Below, piece after piece: positions 1 to 4,632 of a stretch of DNA of 6,480 nucleotides; position 1 is the first letter of the stretch, and each line of letters opens with the position of its first letter. The notes beneath the pieces were generated by a model that was not told where the DNA came from, searched no databases, and was given only the letters and a program-made list of their open reading frames with translations. Origin of the DNA: Micrococcaceae bacterium UBA6021 (GTDB taxonomy: Bacteria > Actinomycetota > Actinomycetes > Actinomycetales > Micrococcaceae); assembly GCA_002427975.1 (NCBI GenBank), contig DIZT01000273.1:381-6860 (forward strand). Reading direction: 5' to 3'. The translations under genes and the position numbers were made by a program.

Positions 1-246
1 GATCGCAGCATGCCTTTCTGGTCCCTGCGGAGCAGAGCAGAGCGCGTTATCGCGAATGTCCCCGTCTACAGGGAATTCGAACCGATGGCCATCCCCGTGG
101 AAGTGTGGCGCACCCGCTGGATCGACGGCCTTGAGGGTGACGGGATTCTCGTGGGCCTCAATTGGACAGGTGCTCGGGCGAGCGGTTATGACTTCAGACC
201 AGCGGAAGTGCGCACCCGCCTTGGCGCTATCGAGAGCAAGGAATGA
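1..246 (+). CDS. DUF2750 family protein, C-terminal part (5' end outside window)
   Basis: The reading frame is open from the first base (D-R-S before the first Met at base 10), so the gene begins upstream and only its last 81 residues are visible. Features I recognise as DUF2750-like are MPFWSLRSRAERVIANVP, where the 'FWSSRSRAEKII' region is typical, the W-R-T-R-W segment, and the ending G-I-L-V-G-L-N-W. These proteins are usually about 100-130 residues, so roughly a third is missing. The molecular function of DUF2750 is not established to my knowledge. The stop codon overlaps the start of the ankyrin gene (ATGA), so the two are probably co-translated and functionally linked. A role as an immunity or accessory protein beside a toxin locus is a guess from this pairing only. 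There is no signal peptide or membrane segment in the visible part, so it is probably cytoplasmic. Confidence 0.75.
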   Translation, partial: DRSMPFWSLRSRAERVIANVPVYREFEPMAIPVEVWRTRWIDGLEGDGILVGLNWTGARASGYDFRPAEVRTRLGAIESKE

Positions 247-665
247 ACGTGGACAACGAGCCGAAGCGACGGATGGACCCCGCCGGCCGTTCTCCGCTCC
301 ACTACGCTGCACTGGAAGACGATCCCGGGGCAATAGCACGGTTGCTTGCCGCGGGAGCATTGCCTGACGTTGTGGACCGCCAAGGCTTCACACCGCTTCA
401 TCTCGCAGCGCAGGAATTCGGCCTGACGGCGGCTGCCTCCCTGATCGATGCAGGAGCACGGGTCGACGCGGAGAACGTCTTCGGCAACACACCACTTTGG
501 GTCGCCGTATTTAATTCCAAAGGTCGGGGTGAGTTGATTGGCCTGCTCCGCACCCACGCTGCTGATCCGCTGCACGTCAACGCGAGCGGGCAGACGCCGG
601 TCGGTTTGGTAAGGCTCATTGGCAACTACGACGTAGCGCAGTACTTCCAGGACATACCCGAATAG
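243..665 (+). CDS. Ankyrin-repeat protein (four repeats)
   Basis: The 140-residue protein is almost entirely ankyrin repeats: about residues 12-44 (GRSPLHYAA), 45-77 (GFTPLHLAA), 78-112 (GNTPLWVAV) and a degenerate capping repeat at 113-138 (GQTPVGLVRLIGNYDVAQYF). The G-x-TPLH-x-AA signature and the LL..GA..D hairpin positions are clear. Ankyrin stacks bind other proteins; nothing here suggests an enzyme. No signal peptide or membrane helix is present, so it is likely cytosolic. The ATG at 243 overlaps the TGA of the upstream DUF2750 gene, with GGA immediately before it, so I read this as a translationally coupled start; Met11 is a less likely alternative. Short bacterial ankyrin proteins of this type are often immunity proteins of polymorphic toxin loci (established for some families). 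Applying that here is inference. Confidence 0.85.
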   Translation: MNVDNEPKRRMDPAGRSPLHYAALEDDPGAIARLLAAGALPDVVDRQGFTPLHLAAQEFGLTAAASLIDAGARVDAENVFGNTPLWVAVFNSKGRGELIGLLRTHAADPLHVNASGQTPVGLVRLIGNYDVAQYFQDIPE

Positions 666-704
666 CCGCCTCTCGGCATTCCTGACATCGCCTCCTCATT
701 CGCA

Positions 705-724
705 CGCTGAGGGATCCCTCAGCG
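705..724. terminator. Perfect 20-bp palindrome between convergent genes
   Basis: CGCTGAGG-GATC-CCTCAGCG forms an 8-bp perfect stem with a 4-nt loop, and is identical on both strands. It lies between the stop of the ankyrin gene (665) and the stop of the TmrB-like gene (755). That position fits a bidirectional transcription terminator. Neither strand has a U-tract after the stem, as is common for actinobacterial hairpin terminators. Confidence 0.6.
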
Positions 725-754
725 GGCACCAAGCATGCCGGACGTTCCGCACTC

Positions 755-1279
755 TCAGCGACCAAGCACCGAATCCGCGATCTGCTGCGCAGCCTGGTCC
801 GCCGTGATGTGTGTGGTGTCGATGACCTCGGCTTCATTGTGCAGCCATGTATGAGCTGCCTCGGCGTATGGCTCCAAGTACGCGAAGCGGAACGTCGAGG
901 GGCCGAGGACTTTGTCGTTCTGTATCCGGTCGCGGAGCGTGGCCTGGTCGGCGTGGAGCACGAAATGCTGGATCGGTATGCCGTGCTCGGTAAGACCACC
1001 ACTGATCTCCCGCCAGTAGCTCTCGACCAAGACAGTCATCGGCATCACGAGTGTGCCACCGGTGAACTCGAGCACGCGCCGAGCGGTTTCGACAACCAGC
1101 GGCCGCCATGGCTCCCAGTGCTGGAAGTTGTCCGTTGCAGGAAGTCCCGGCTTGATGTCCATGAGGACCTCACCTACCTTCTCAGCGTCGAGGACGCGCG
1201 CGTTAGGCAGCAATTGCTGCACGAGTGCGCTCGTCGTCGTCTTTCCCGCCCCATGGGTGCCGTTGAGCCAAACAATCAT
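755..1279 (-). CDS. TmrB-like P-loop ATP-binding protein (AAA_18/kinase-like)
   Basis: The 174-residue protein begins with a hydrophobic strand and a Walker A motif, G7-THGAG-K13-T14. Several blocks match what I remember of Bacillus subtilis TmrB, the ATP-binding tunicamycin-resistance protein: V-L-D31-A-E-K-V-G (TmrB: VYDPEKMG), N-F-Q-H-W-x-x-W-R (DFQ..WR), and G-T-L-V-M-P-M-T (GILIVPMT) followed by E-S-Y-W-R-E-I. A kinase-like fold is expected. Residues 119-133 carry basic positions that may form a lid. It is about 20 residues shorter than TmrB, mostly at the C-terminus. Actual tunicamycin resistance cannot be claimed, since many such proteins are uncharacterised small-molecule kinases. It stands alone on the minus strand, converging with the ankyrin gene. 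No Shine-Dalgarno precedes the ATG, consistent with a leaderless mRNA (see the promoter entry). Confidence 0.8.
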   Translation of the reverse strand: MIVWLNGTHGAGKTTTSALVQQLLPNARVLDAEKVGEVLMDIKPGLPATDNFQHWEPWRPLVVETARRVLEFTGGTLVMPMTVLVESYWREISGGLTEHGIPIQHFVLHADQATLRDRIQNDKVLGPSTFRFAYLEPYAEAAHTWLHNEAEVIDTTHITADQAAQQIADSVLGR

Positions 1280-1292
1280 GGACCGAACTCTA
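1280..1292 (-). promoter_or_regulatory. Possible leaderless -10 element for the TmrB-like gene
   Basis: On the minus strand TAGAGT (plus-strand ACTCTA at 1287-1292) is followed by exactly 7 nt and then the ATG at 1279. A sigma-70-type TANNNT at this distance would start transcription at or next to the A of ATG. The lack of a ribosome binding site agrees with this. No convincing -35 hexamer is seen, so this is tentative. Confidence 0.35.
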
Positions 1293-1606
1293 GTGCCAAG
1301 ACGTTTCCTTCAGGGCCCGTCCGTTAGCCGGTCGGTCACCGTGCTGCAGGGGCCCGCCGGTAACCGCTGTCGTTTCCGAAGGCGAGTGCACGAATGTCCG
1401 AAGTCCTGCTCACCGAGTGTTCTTGTCAACAGTGGTCAGCACGAAATTTCAGAAGACCTCAGCCCAATCCGCCGGTCCGTACCCGCAGCGTTAGATGTCA
1501 CCCTGGTGCACGTAAGCCGAACGGTGAACAGGACAGTCGGCCATAGAGGATCCCGATTGGGCAGTCCTCGACAGTTATGGTCATGTTGTTGTGCTGGAGT
1601 GGGACA
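1293..1606. other. Gene-poor spacer; possible coding remnant at its right end
   Basis: No intact gene is apparent between the TmrB-like gene and the terminator of the SRPBCC/ArsR operon. Reading frames here are broken or are shadows on the opposite strand. One plus-strand stretch after the TGA at 1525-1527 reads protein-like: from 1543, I-E-D-P-D-W-A-V-L-D-S-Y-G-H-V-V-V-L-E-W and then D-K-E-K-R. It has no plausible start codon and runs into the terminator hairpins, so at most it is the tail of a decayed gene. I do not recognise the family. No tRNA, repeat array or mobile-element end was seen. Confidence 0.3.
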
Positions 1607-1646
1607 AGGAGAAACGCCCTTCGGCGGGGCGGCCTTCCCGGCCGCC
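1607..1646 (-). terminator. Intrinsic terminator of the SRPBCC-ArsR-SRPBCC operon
   Basis: Reading the minus strand just after the SRPBCC B stop codon, GGCGGCC-GGGAA-GGCCGCC forms a perfect 7-bp stem (plus positions 1628-1646). A second short hairpin, CGCC-GAAG-GGCG (1615-1626), follows and is directly trailed by UUUCUCCUU (1606-1614). The second hairpin with its U-rich tail is a classical intrinsic terminator. The first probably assists it or protects the 3' end. Confidence 0.7.
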
Positions 1647-1690
1647 TGATCACCACGGATCGGGCAGGCCCTCTCCCGTGGTGATCAGGC
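1644..1690. repeat. 15-bp perfect inverted repeat spanning the SRPBCC B stop codon
   Basis: GCCTGATCACCACGG at 1644-1658 is exactly reverse-complemented by CCGTGGTGATCAGGC at 1676-1690, with a 17-nt spacer. One arm contains the TGG-TGA end of the SRPBCC B gene plus 3' untranslated sequence; the other encodes L-I-T-T near the C-terminus. In mRNA this would be a 15-bp stem whose loop holds the last codons. Its outer 3 bp overlap the adjacent terminator stem (1628-1646), so the two cannot be fully formed together. Confidence 0.8.
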
Positions 1691-2144
1691 TGCGCAGGCT
1701 GCCGTTGACGTAGTGCAGCCAGGCCGTGGAGCAGGCGCCGAAGCACTCGACGTCCGGCACTAGGCCGACGTGGGTGAACCGCAGCTCGGTGCCGCCGCCC
1801 GTGGGGACGATGTCGAACACGATCTCAGTGCCGGTCCACTCGCCCGGCTCCGAGATGAAGGCCAGGTGGCTGTCGGTGACCCGCCAGACCACGCGGCGGT
1901 CCGGCTCGAGCTTGACCACGCGCTGGAGACTGTAGTGCTGCGGGGGGTGCCGGTAGGTGAACTCGCCCCCCAGCTCGTCGGCACGCCCCTCAACCTGGCC
2001 CGTCCACCAGGCGCCGACGTCCAGGATGGCAGCGAAGATCTCCTGCGGTGACTGCTCAACCGTGTACGACGTCGAGTAGCCGCGCTCGGTGTGCGCCGTA
2101 CTTGCTGTGCTCATTTCGTGGCTGCCTGGTGATTGTGTCGTCAT
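1650..2144 (-). CDS. SRPBCC (AHSA1/START-like) protein B
   Basis: This is a 164-residue single-domain SRPBCC protein, the helix-grip fold with a large hydrophobic ligand cavity. Family hallmarks are T-V-E-Q-S-P-Q-E-I-F-A-A-I (residues 28-40), the A-W-W-T-G-Q-V-E-G block (45-53), R-V-V-W-R-V (84-89), W-T-G-T-E-I-V-F-D-I (103-112), L-R-F-T-H-V-G-L-V-P (121-130) and the C-terminal G-S-L-R-S-L-I-T-T-G-E-G. It is probably cytosolic, and its ligand is unknown. It is the last gene of the operon, 138 nt after arsR. Two starts are possible: Met1, with AAGGA 11 nt upstream, and Met11 (base 2114), with little upstream signal but a better fit to the domain boundary. I keep the longer form with modest confidence. 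Confidence 0.85.
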   Translation of the reverse strand: MTTQSPGSHEMSTASTAHTERGYSTSYTVEQSPQEIFAAILDVGAWWTGQVEGRADELGGEFTYRHPPQHYSLQRVVKLEPDRRVVWRVTDSHLAFISEPGEWTGTEIVFDIVPTGGGTELRFTHVGLVPDVECFGACSTAWLHYVNGSLRSLITTGEGLPDPW

Positions 2145-2240
2145 GAGTGATCGGATCCTTGTCTCTTCGTGTCCATTGATTGAGCGGTTGCGGGATCTAG
2201 CGCCAGGTGCCGATCCGCTTCAGGTCGTGGTCGTTCGGCA

Positions 2241-2258
2241 CCGCCACGGACGTGGCGG
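2241..2258. repeat. 18-bp near-contiguous inverted repeat in the arsR-SRPBCC B gap
   Basis: CCGCCACG-GA-CGTGGCGG has perfect 8-bp arms around a 2-bp centre. It lies in the 138-nt gap between the arsR stop and the SRPBCC B start. With a loop opened to 4 nt it could be an mRNA hairpin of 7 bp. No U-tract follows on either strand, so it is more likely an attenuating or processing hairpin, or a protein-binding dyad, than an intrinsic terminator. Confidence 0.5.
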
Positions 2259-2282
2259 CGAATTGTGGGTGTGCAGGTGCGG

Positions 2283-2621
2283 TCAGGCCGGCTTGCTGCG
2301 CTGGATCCGCTCGGCGATCCGCTTGATCCGCTGCAGCCGAGCGTCCCAGGCCGCGCCGACCGCGGACAGCTGGGCGACCGCACGGGCGAGCTGGGCCTCG
2401 TCCACCTCGTAGCGGCGCTCGCGCCCCGCCGTCGTCCCGTGCACCAGGCCGACGCGGTCCAGCACGCCGAGGTGCTTGGCGACCGCTTGCCGGGTGACGG
2501 GCAGCCGCTCGCTGAGCGTGGTCGCCGTACCGCCGCCGCCAGCGACGAGCAGGTCGAGCATCCGTCGGCGAGTCGGGTCGCCGACCGCGGACCAGAGCTC
2601 GTCATCGATCGCGGTGCTCAC
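2283..2621 (-). CDS. ArsR-family (SdpR-like, non-metal) transcriptional repressor
   Basis: The chosen start is GTG at 2621, giving 112 residues (V-S-T-A-I-D-D-E-L-W...). A longer frame back to 2726 merely reads through the upstream gene out of frame and adds a Pro/Gly/Arg-rich tail unlike the family. Residues about 8-25 (L-W-S-A-V-G-D-P-T-R-R-R-M-L-D-L-L) are the classic ArsR N-terminal helix. The winged helix-turn-helix follows (T-A-T-T-L-S-E-R-L-P-V-T-R-Q-A-V-A-K-H-L, then V-L-D-R-V-G-L-V), with the wing at G-R-E-R-R-Y-E-V. No cysteines are present, so it is not an arsenic or metal sensor. The GTG overlaps the TGA of SRPBCC A (GTGA), implying translational coupling. ArsR genes next to SRPBCC genes usually repress their own operon, and the double operator upstream of SRPBCC A fits that. 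The ligand is unknown. Confidence 0.9.
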   Translation of the reverse strand: MSTAIDDELWSAVGDPTRRRMLDLLVAGGGGTATTLSERLPVTRQAVAKHLGVLDRVGLVHGTTAGRERRYEVDEAQLARAVAQLSAVGAAWDARLQRIKRIAERIQRSKPA

Positions 2622-3082
2622 GGCCGTGCGACCAGCCGGTTGGCATACGTGACGAGACGCGGGAGGAACAGGTCCCAGCCGCGGACGTGGTCGAGGTAGG
2701 CCTCCTCCAGCACGGCCGCCTCCCACCCGCGCTCACGGAAGCCGGTCTCCTTAAAGCGCAGCAGCGTGCCGTCGCCGGACGGAACGAGGTCGAAAGTGAC
2801 GAGGAGGGAGTTGTCCGGCGCCGCCGACTCGCCGTCGTCGTACACCCAGCGGAACGCGAACCGGCGGGGCGGGTCAGCCTCCAAGACGGTGAGCGCCTCG
2901 ATCTTCGCGTCCGGCGAGGCCGGGTCGCCGAAGGTGATTGCGCCAGTGGCGCCGGGGACCGGGTCGAGCTCGGCGTCGTCGGGCCACCACTCGCGCAGGT
3001 GCTCGGGAGAGCTGATCACCGCGTAGACCACCTCGGGAGTGGCGTCAATGCGGAGCTCCCGCTCGATGCTTCCGTATTCCAT
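2618..3082 (-). CDS. SRPBCC (AHSA1/START-like) protein A, first gene of ArsR operon
   Basis: This is a 154-residue AHSA1-type helix-grip protein. Visible hallmarks are D-A-T-P-E-V-V-Y-A-V-I-S-S-P-E-H-L-R-E-W-W (residues 13-33), D-P-P-R-R-F-A-F-R-W (70-79), L-L-V-T-F-D-L-V-P-S-G-D-G-T-L-L-R-F (93-110) and the C-terminal helix G-W-D-L-F-L-P-R-L-V-T-Y-A (135-147). The ATG at 3082 has an excellent ribosome binding site, AGGAGG with a 5-nt spacer (plus 3088-3093). It shares a 4-nt overlap with arsR and sits directly behind the operator/promoter. The fold binds hydrophobic ligands; which one is not shown. The usual order in such operons is arsR first, whereas here the SRPBCC gene leads. Confidence 0.9.
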   Translation of the reverse strand: MEYGSIERELRIDATPEVVYAVISSPEHLREWWPDDAELDPVPGATGAITFGDPASPDAKIEALTVLEADPPRRFAFRWVYDDGESAAPDNSLLVTFDLVPSGDGTLLRFKETGFRERGWEAAVLEEAYLDHVRGWDLFLPRLVTYANRLVARP

Positions 3083-3102
3083 GTAATCCTCCTGGCCTCA
3101 AC

Positions 3103-3163
3103 GCAATCGACGGTTGCACGTCAGCATATCCGGCACTCCTCACTAACGCAACCTTTCGTTGCG
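3103..3163 (-). promoter_or_regulatory. Promoter of the SRPBCC-ArsR operon with two ArsR-type operators
   Basis: On the minus strand a -35 TTGCGT (plus 3146-3151) and a -10 TATGCT (3123-3128) are separated by exactly 17 bp, predicting a start near 3116 and a leader of about 34 nt. Operator 1 (3147-3163), CGCAAC-CTTTC-GTTGCG on the plus strand, has perfect 6-bp arms and a 5-bp spacer and covers the -35. Operator 2 (3103-3117), GCAAT-CGACG-GTTGC, has the same arms and spacer with one mismatch and covers the start site. Centres are 45 bp apart. Binding at either would block RNA polymerase, so autorepression by the ArsR protein is the simple reading. Confidence 0.7.
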
Positions 3164-3220
3164 CAAACGGTTTTCGGACGACTCCCCGGCCCCGGCTCAT
3201 TTGCCGCCAGAACCACAGGG

Positions 3221-3260
3221 CTAGCAGCGCTGTTCTTCAGCGCCTGCTGGGGCGCCAGCA
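3221..3260 (-). terminator. Alternative hairpins downstream of the small hypothetical gene
   Basis: AGCA-GCGCTG (3223-3232) pairs with CAGCGC-(C)-TGCT (3238-3248) across the loop TTCTT, a 10-bp stem with one bulge. An overlapping stem, TGCTGG-GGCG-CCAGCA (3245-3260), competes for the same bases. They lie after the stop of the minus-strand gene ending at 3317 and before the ArsR operon promoter, as expected for a terminator. No U-tract is present. Confidence 0.4.
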
Positions 3261-3268
3261 AGGGCGTC

Positions 3269-3300
3269 GGCCTCGGAACTACTAGGCCTCGGAATTTGAT
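3269..3300. repeat. Short imperfect tandem repeat, 2 x 16 bp
   Basis: GGCCTCGGAACTACTA (3269-3284) is followed directly by GGCCTCGGAATTTGAT (3285-3300). The first 10 bases of the two units are identical. It lies in non-coding sequence just after the small hypothetical gene; no function is apparent. Confidence 0.5.
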
Positions 3301-3316
3301 GAAGCGGAGCGGTTGC

Positions 3317-3619
3317 TCAATCGATCGATTCGGGCGGAACCTTCGTCGAGCCGATGCGCCGCTTGCTATCCTCTGGTGCGACGTCTCTGACGGCGGCAGG
3401 ATCTTCCGTCCAAGGCCCGCCGGCCCTGGTGCAGGCGTGGAAGCTGGTCACCTTCGAGCCTCTGGCTGCCTCAGTCAGTTCAACCCAGGCCTCCTGCAGC
3501 TCGGCCCGTTGCTCCGGCGAGAGCGGTTCCCTCTCCACCGAGGCATTCTGTACGACGGAGACAGGCCGGCCAACGTCTGCCCTGGCAGGGCTCCTGTGGA
3601 AAAAGCTTCGCAACCCCAT
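3317..3619 (-). CDS. Small hypothetical protein with FHACTR-x(4)-W-x-EDPAAV core
   Basis: I place the start at the ATG at 3619 (100 residues, M-G-L-R-S-F-F-H-R-S...). AAAAGGGGG precedes it with an 8-nt spacer, while the longer frame, starting at 3766, has no ribosome binding site and a low-complexity N-terminus. The C-terminal half contains L-S-P-E-Q-R-A-E-L-Q-E-A-W-V-E-L-T-E-A-A (an amphipathic helix), then V-T-S-F-H-A-C-T-R-A-G-G-P-W-T-E-D-P-A-A-V-R. I recall a similar core in unnamed small actinobacterial proteins but know no function for it. The final 25 residues after A-A-V-R-D-V-A look unlike the core and could be extra or altered sequence. There is no signal peptide. A 13-bp palindrome lies just upstream of the ribosome binding site. 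Confidence 0.5.
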   Translation of the reverse strand: MGLRSFFHRSPARADVGRPVSVVQNASVEREPLSPEQRAELQEAWVELTEAARGSKVTSFHACTRAGGPWTEDPAAVRDVAPEDSKRRIGSTKVPPESID

Positions 3620-3637
3620 TTGCGGTGCCCCCTTTTG

Positions 3638-3650
3638 ACCTCTGAGAGGT
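3638..3650. promoter_or_regulatory. 13-bp palindrome upstream of the FHACTR gene
   Basis: ACCTCT-G-AGAGGT is a perfect odd-centred palindrome ending about 10 nt before the GGGGG ribosome binding site of the gene starting at 3619. It may be a regulator-binding dyad or a small mRNA stem; nothing else supports either reading. Confidence 0.3.
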
Positions 3651-3795
3651 TGCCCGCCAGGAGCAATCACCCCAAGTTTTCGCGTCGACTGGCGGGACAC
3701 TTCCACCGTATCAAGCACCCGGTTTTTGCGCTGCGCTTCGGCGGGCGCTTTCTGGTTGGGTGGCATCTATGGCGGCGTAGCTTCGTCGCCTGGTG

Positions 3796-3977
3796 TTAGC
3801 TGAGGACGCGTCTGAGCTGGGCGTCTGAGGTAGTGCTTAGGCCTGCGAACATTGTGCCGGGACGGACGGAGAGGACTTCCCCCAGCCTTCCTTGGCCAGT
3901 TTCTTCAGGTCCCGGGCCTGCTGCCGGGGACGATTGTCCACGCGGACTGTCATGTACTCGTATTCGGGATTTGTCAT
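3796..3977 (-). pseudogene. DUF4177-like small protein gene, frameshifted in a G run
   Basis: From the ATG at 3977 the minus strand reads M-T-N-P-E-Y-E-Y-M-T-V-R-V-D-N, continuing through R-D-L-K-K-L-A-K-E-G-W, then enters G-K-S-S-P-S-V-P-A-Q and stops at 3837. Just after the tryptophan is a run of five G's (plus 3879-3883). Changing frame there gives (G-W-)E-V-L-S-V-R-P-G-T-M-F-A-G-L-S-T-T and an ending L-R-R-V-L-S with a stop at 3796. The restored product of about 60 residues resembles DUF4177-like small proteins: a YEY start, then a helix ending in L..L..EGWE. GAGGAG lies 10 nt before the ATG. Either two extra G's (restoring GWEV) or one missing G would explain it, as real decay or as a homopolymer sequencing error. 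The run does not make a canonical -1 slippery heptamer. Confidence 0.5.
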
Positions 3978-4067
3978 CCAATGGAATCTCCTCAGGTGGC
4001 GGGAACGGCGTTGCCGCTGCGCCCCGATCGCCGGCGTAGATCAGGTGCCGGGGGCCGGTGGTGCTTC

Positions 4068-4520
4068 TTAGCAGGTGTCGGTGCCGGTGTAGGCGGCTCC
4101 GGTCCAGGTGCCTACGAGGGCCTGGATGGTGAAGGTGTAGGTTCCCCGGGTGGCGGAGGTTTGGGTGAGGGTGAGGGTGTTGCCGGTGATGATCTGCGGG
4201 GCAGAGGTGGTGCCGTCCGGTGCTTTGATGATGACGAGGTAGGAGCCGGCTTTGCTGACTTTGCCGTAGCCGGTGAGGTTCAGGGTGTAGCTCTTTCCGT
4301 TGGGCGAGCAGCTGTAGGTCCAGGTGGCGGTGGCCGGGGCCGGGATGGCGTAGGTTCCGACGGAGACCGGCGAGGTGGTGGTGGCTTTGAACGCGGCCTC
4401 GGCGATGGCGGGGGCGAGGGTGAGCACGAGTGCGGCCAGCACCGCCGCCACCACGCGTGCGGGGAAGCTGGTCAGGGCGCGGGACGCCCCGTTGTTGTCC
4501 TGTACCGGTGGAAGTGCCAC
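4068..4520 (-). CDS. Small exported beta-rich protein with SipW-type leader, two cysteines
   Basis: This 150-residue protein starts at a GTG (4520; the preceding sequence is purine-rich, AAGGGCAAGGGCA). It has an N-terminal extension, a hydrophobic segment at about 21-38 (A-R-V-V-A-A-V-L-A-A-L-V-L-T-L-A-P-A) and a cleavage-like A40-E-A42 before A43-F-K-A-T-T-T-S. That A-F-[TK]-x-T-T junction also occurs in the TasA-like protein of this cluster (A33-F-T-S-T-T). The mature part is Thr/Gly/Ser-rich with alternating beta strands, suggesting an immunoglobulin- or Fn3-like sandwich. It has only two cysteines, C71 and the terminal C150, which could form one disulfide. It is the last gene of the tasA-sipW-hpt cluster, 112 nt after the Hpt-like gene. 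A minor fibre subunit or matrix protein is the likely role, inferred from context. Confidence 0.75.
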   Translation of the reverse strand: MALPPVQDNNGASRALTSFPARVVAAVLAALVLTLAPAIAEAAFKATTTSPVSVGTYAIPAPATATWTYSCSPNGKSYTLNLTGYGKVSKAGSYLVIIKAPDGTTSAPQIITGNTLTLTQTSATRGTYTFTIQALVGTWTGAAYTGTDTC

Positions 4521-4556
4521 TGCCCTTGCCCTTTCCGAATGGAGTCGCCGGCGTGC

Positions 4557-4569
4557 CGGTCCTATTATC
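4557..4569 (-). promoter_or_regulatory. Possible internal promoter -10 for the small exported protein
   Basis: GATAAT on the minus strand (plus ATTATC at 4564-4569) lies in the 112-nt gap before the GTG at 4520 and predicts a start near 4557 with a leader of about 37 nt. No good -35 is visible. If real, the last gene could be transcribed separately from sipW and hpt. Confidence 0.3.
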
Positions 4570-4632
4570 GCCCTGATCCAGTGTGTCCCGGAGGGCCTCA
4601 GGTCGTGCGTGGGCCGGGATCAGCGATATTCC

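Noticed and set aside
809..1327. 172-residue plus-strand open frame
   Set aside because: It is antisense to the TmrB-like gene, whose Walker A and other motifs show the minus strand is coding.
2622..2726. N-terminal extension of the ArsR regulator back to 2726
   Set aside because: It overlaps SRPBCC A out of frame and adds a Pro/Gly/Arg-rich segment unlike ArsR proteins. The GTG at 2621 gives the normal family length.
3620..3766. 49-residue N-terminal extension of the FHACTR protein
   Set aside because: No ribosome binding site at 3766, low-complexity sequence, and a good ribosome binding site in front of the ATG at 3619.
2687..3799. 370-residue plus-strand open frame
   Set aside because: It lies antisense to SRPBCC A and its promoter and shows no family features. 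It is a long shadow frame typical of high-GC DNA.
3876..3890. Programmed -1 frameshift in the DUF4177-like gene
   Set aside because: The reading T-GGG-GGA-AG context in the zero frame (TGG GGG AAG) does not allow re-pairing in both P and A sites as a standard slippery heptamer would. Decay or a sequencing error is simpler.
4573..4623. Inverted repeat CTGATCC / GGATCAG in the gap before the exported protein
   Set aside because: The arms are only 7 bp with a 37-nt separation, too weak to claim function.
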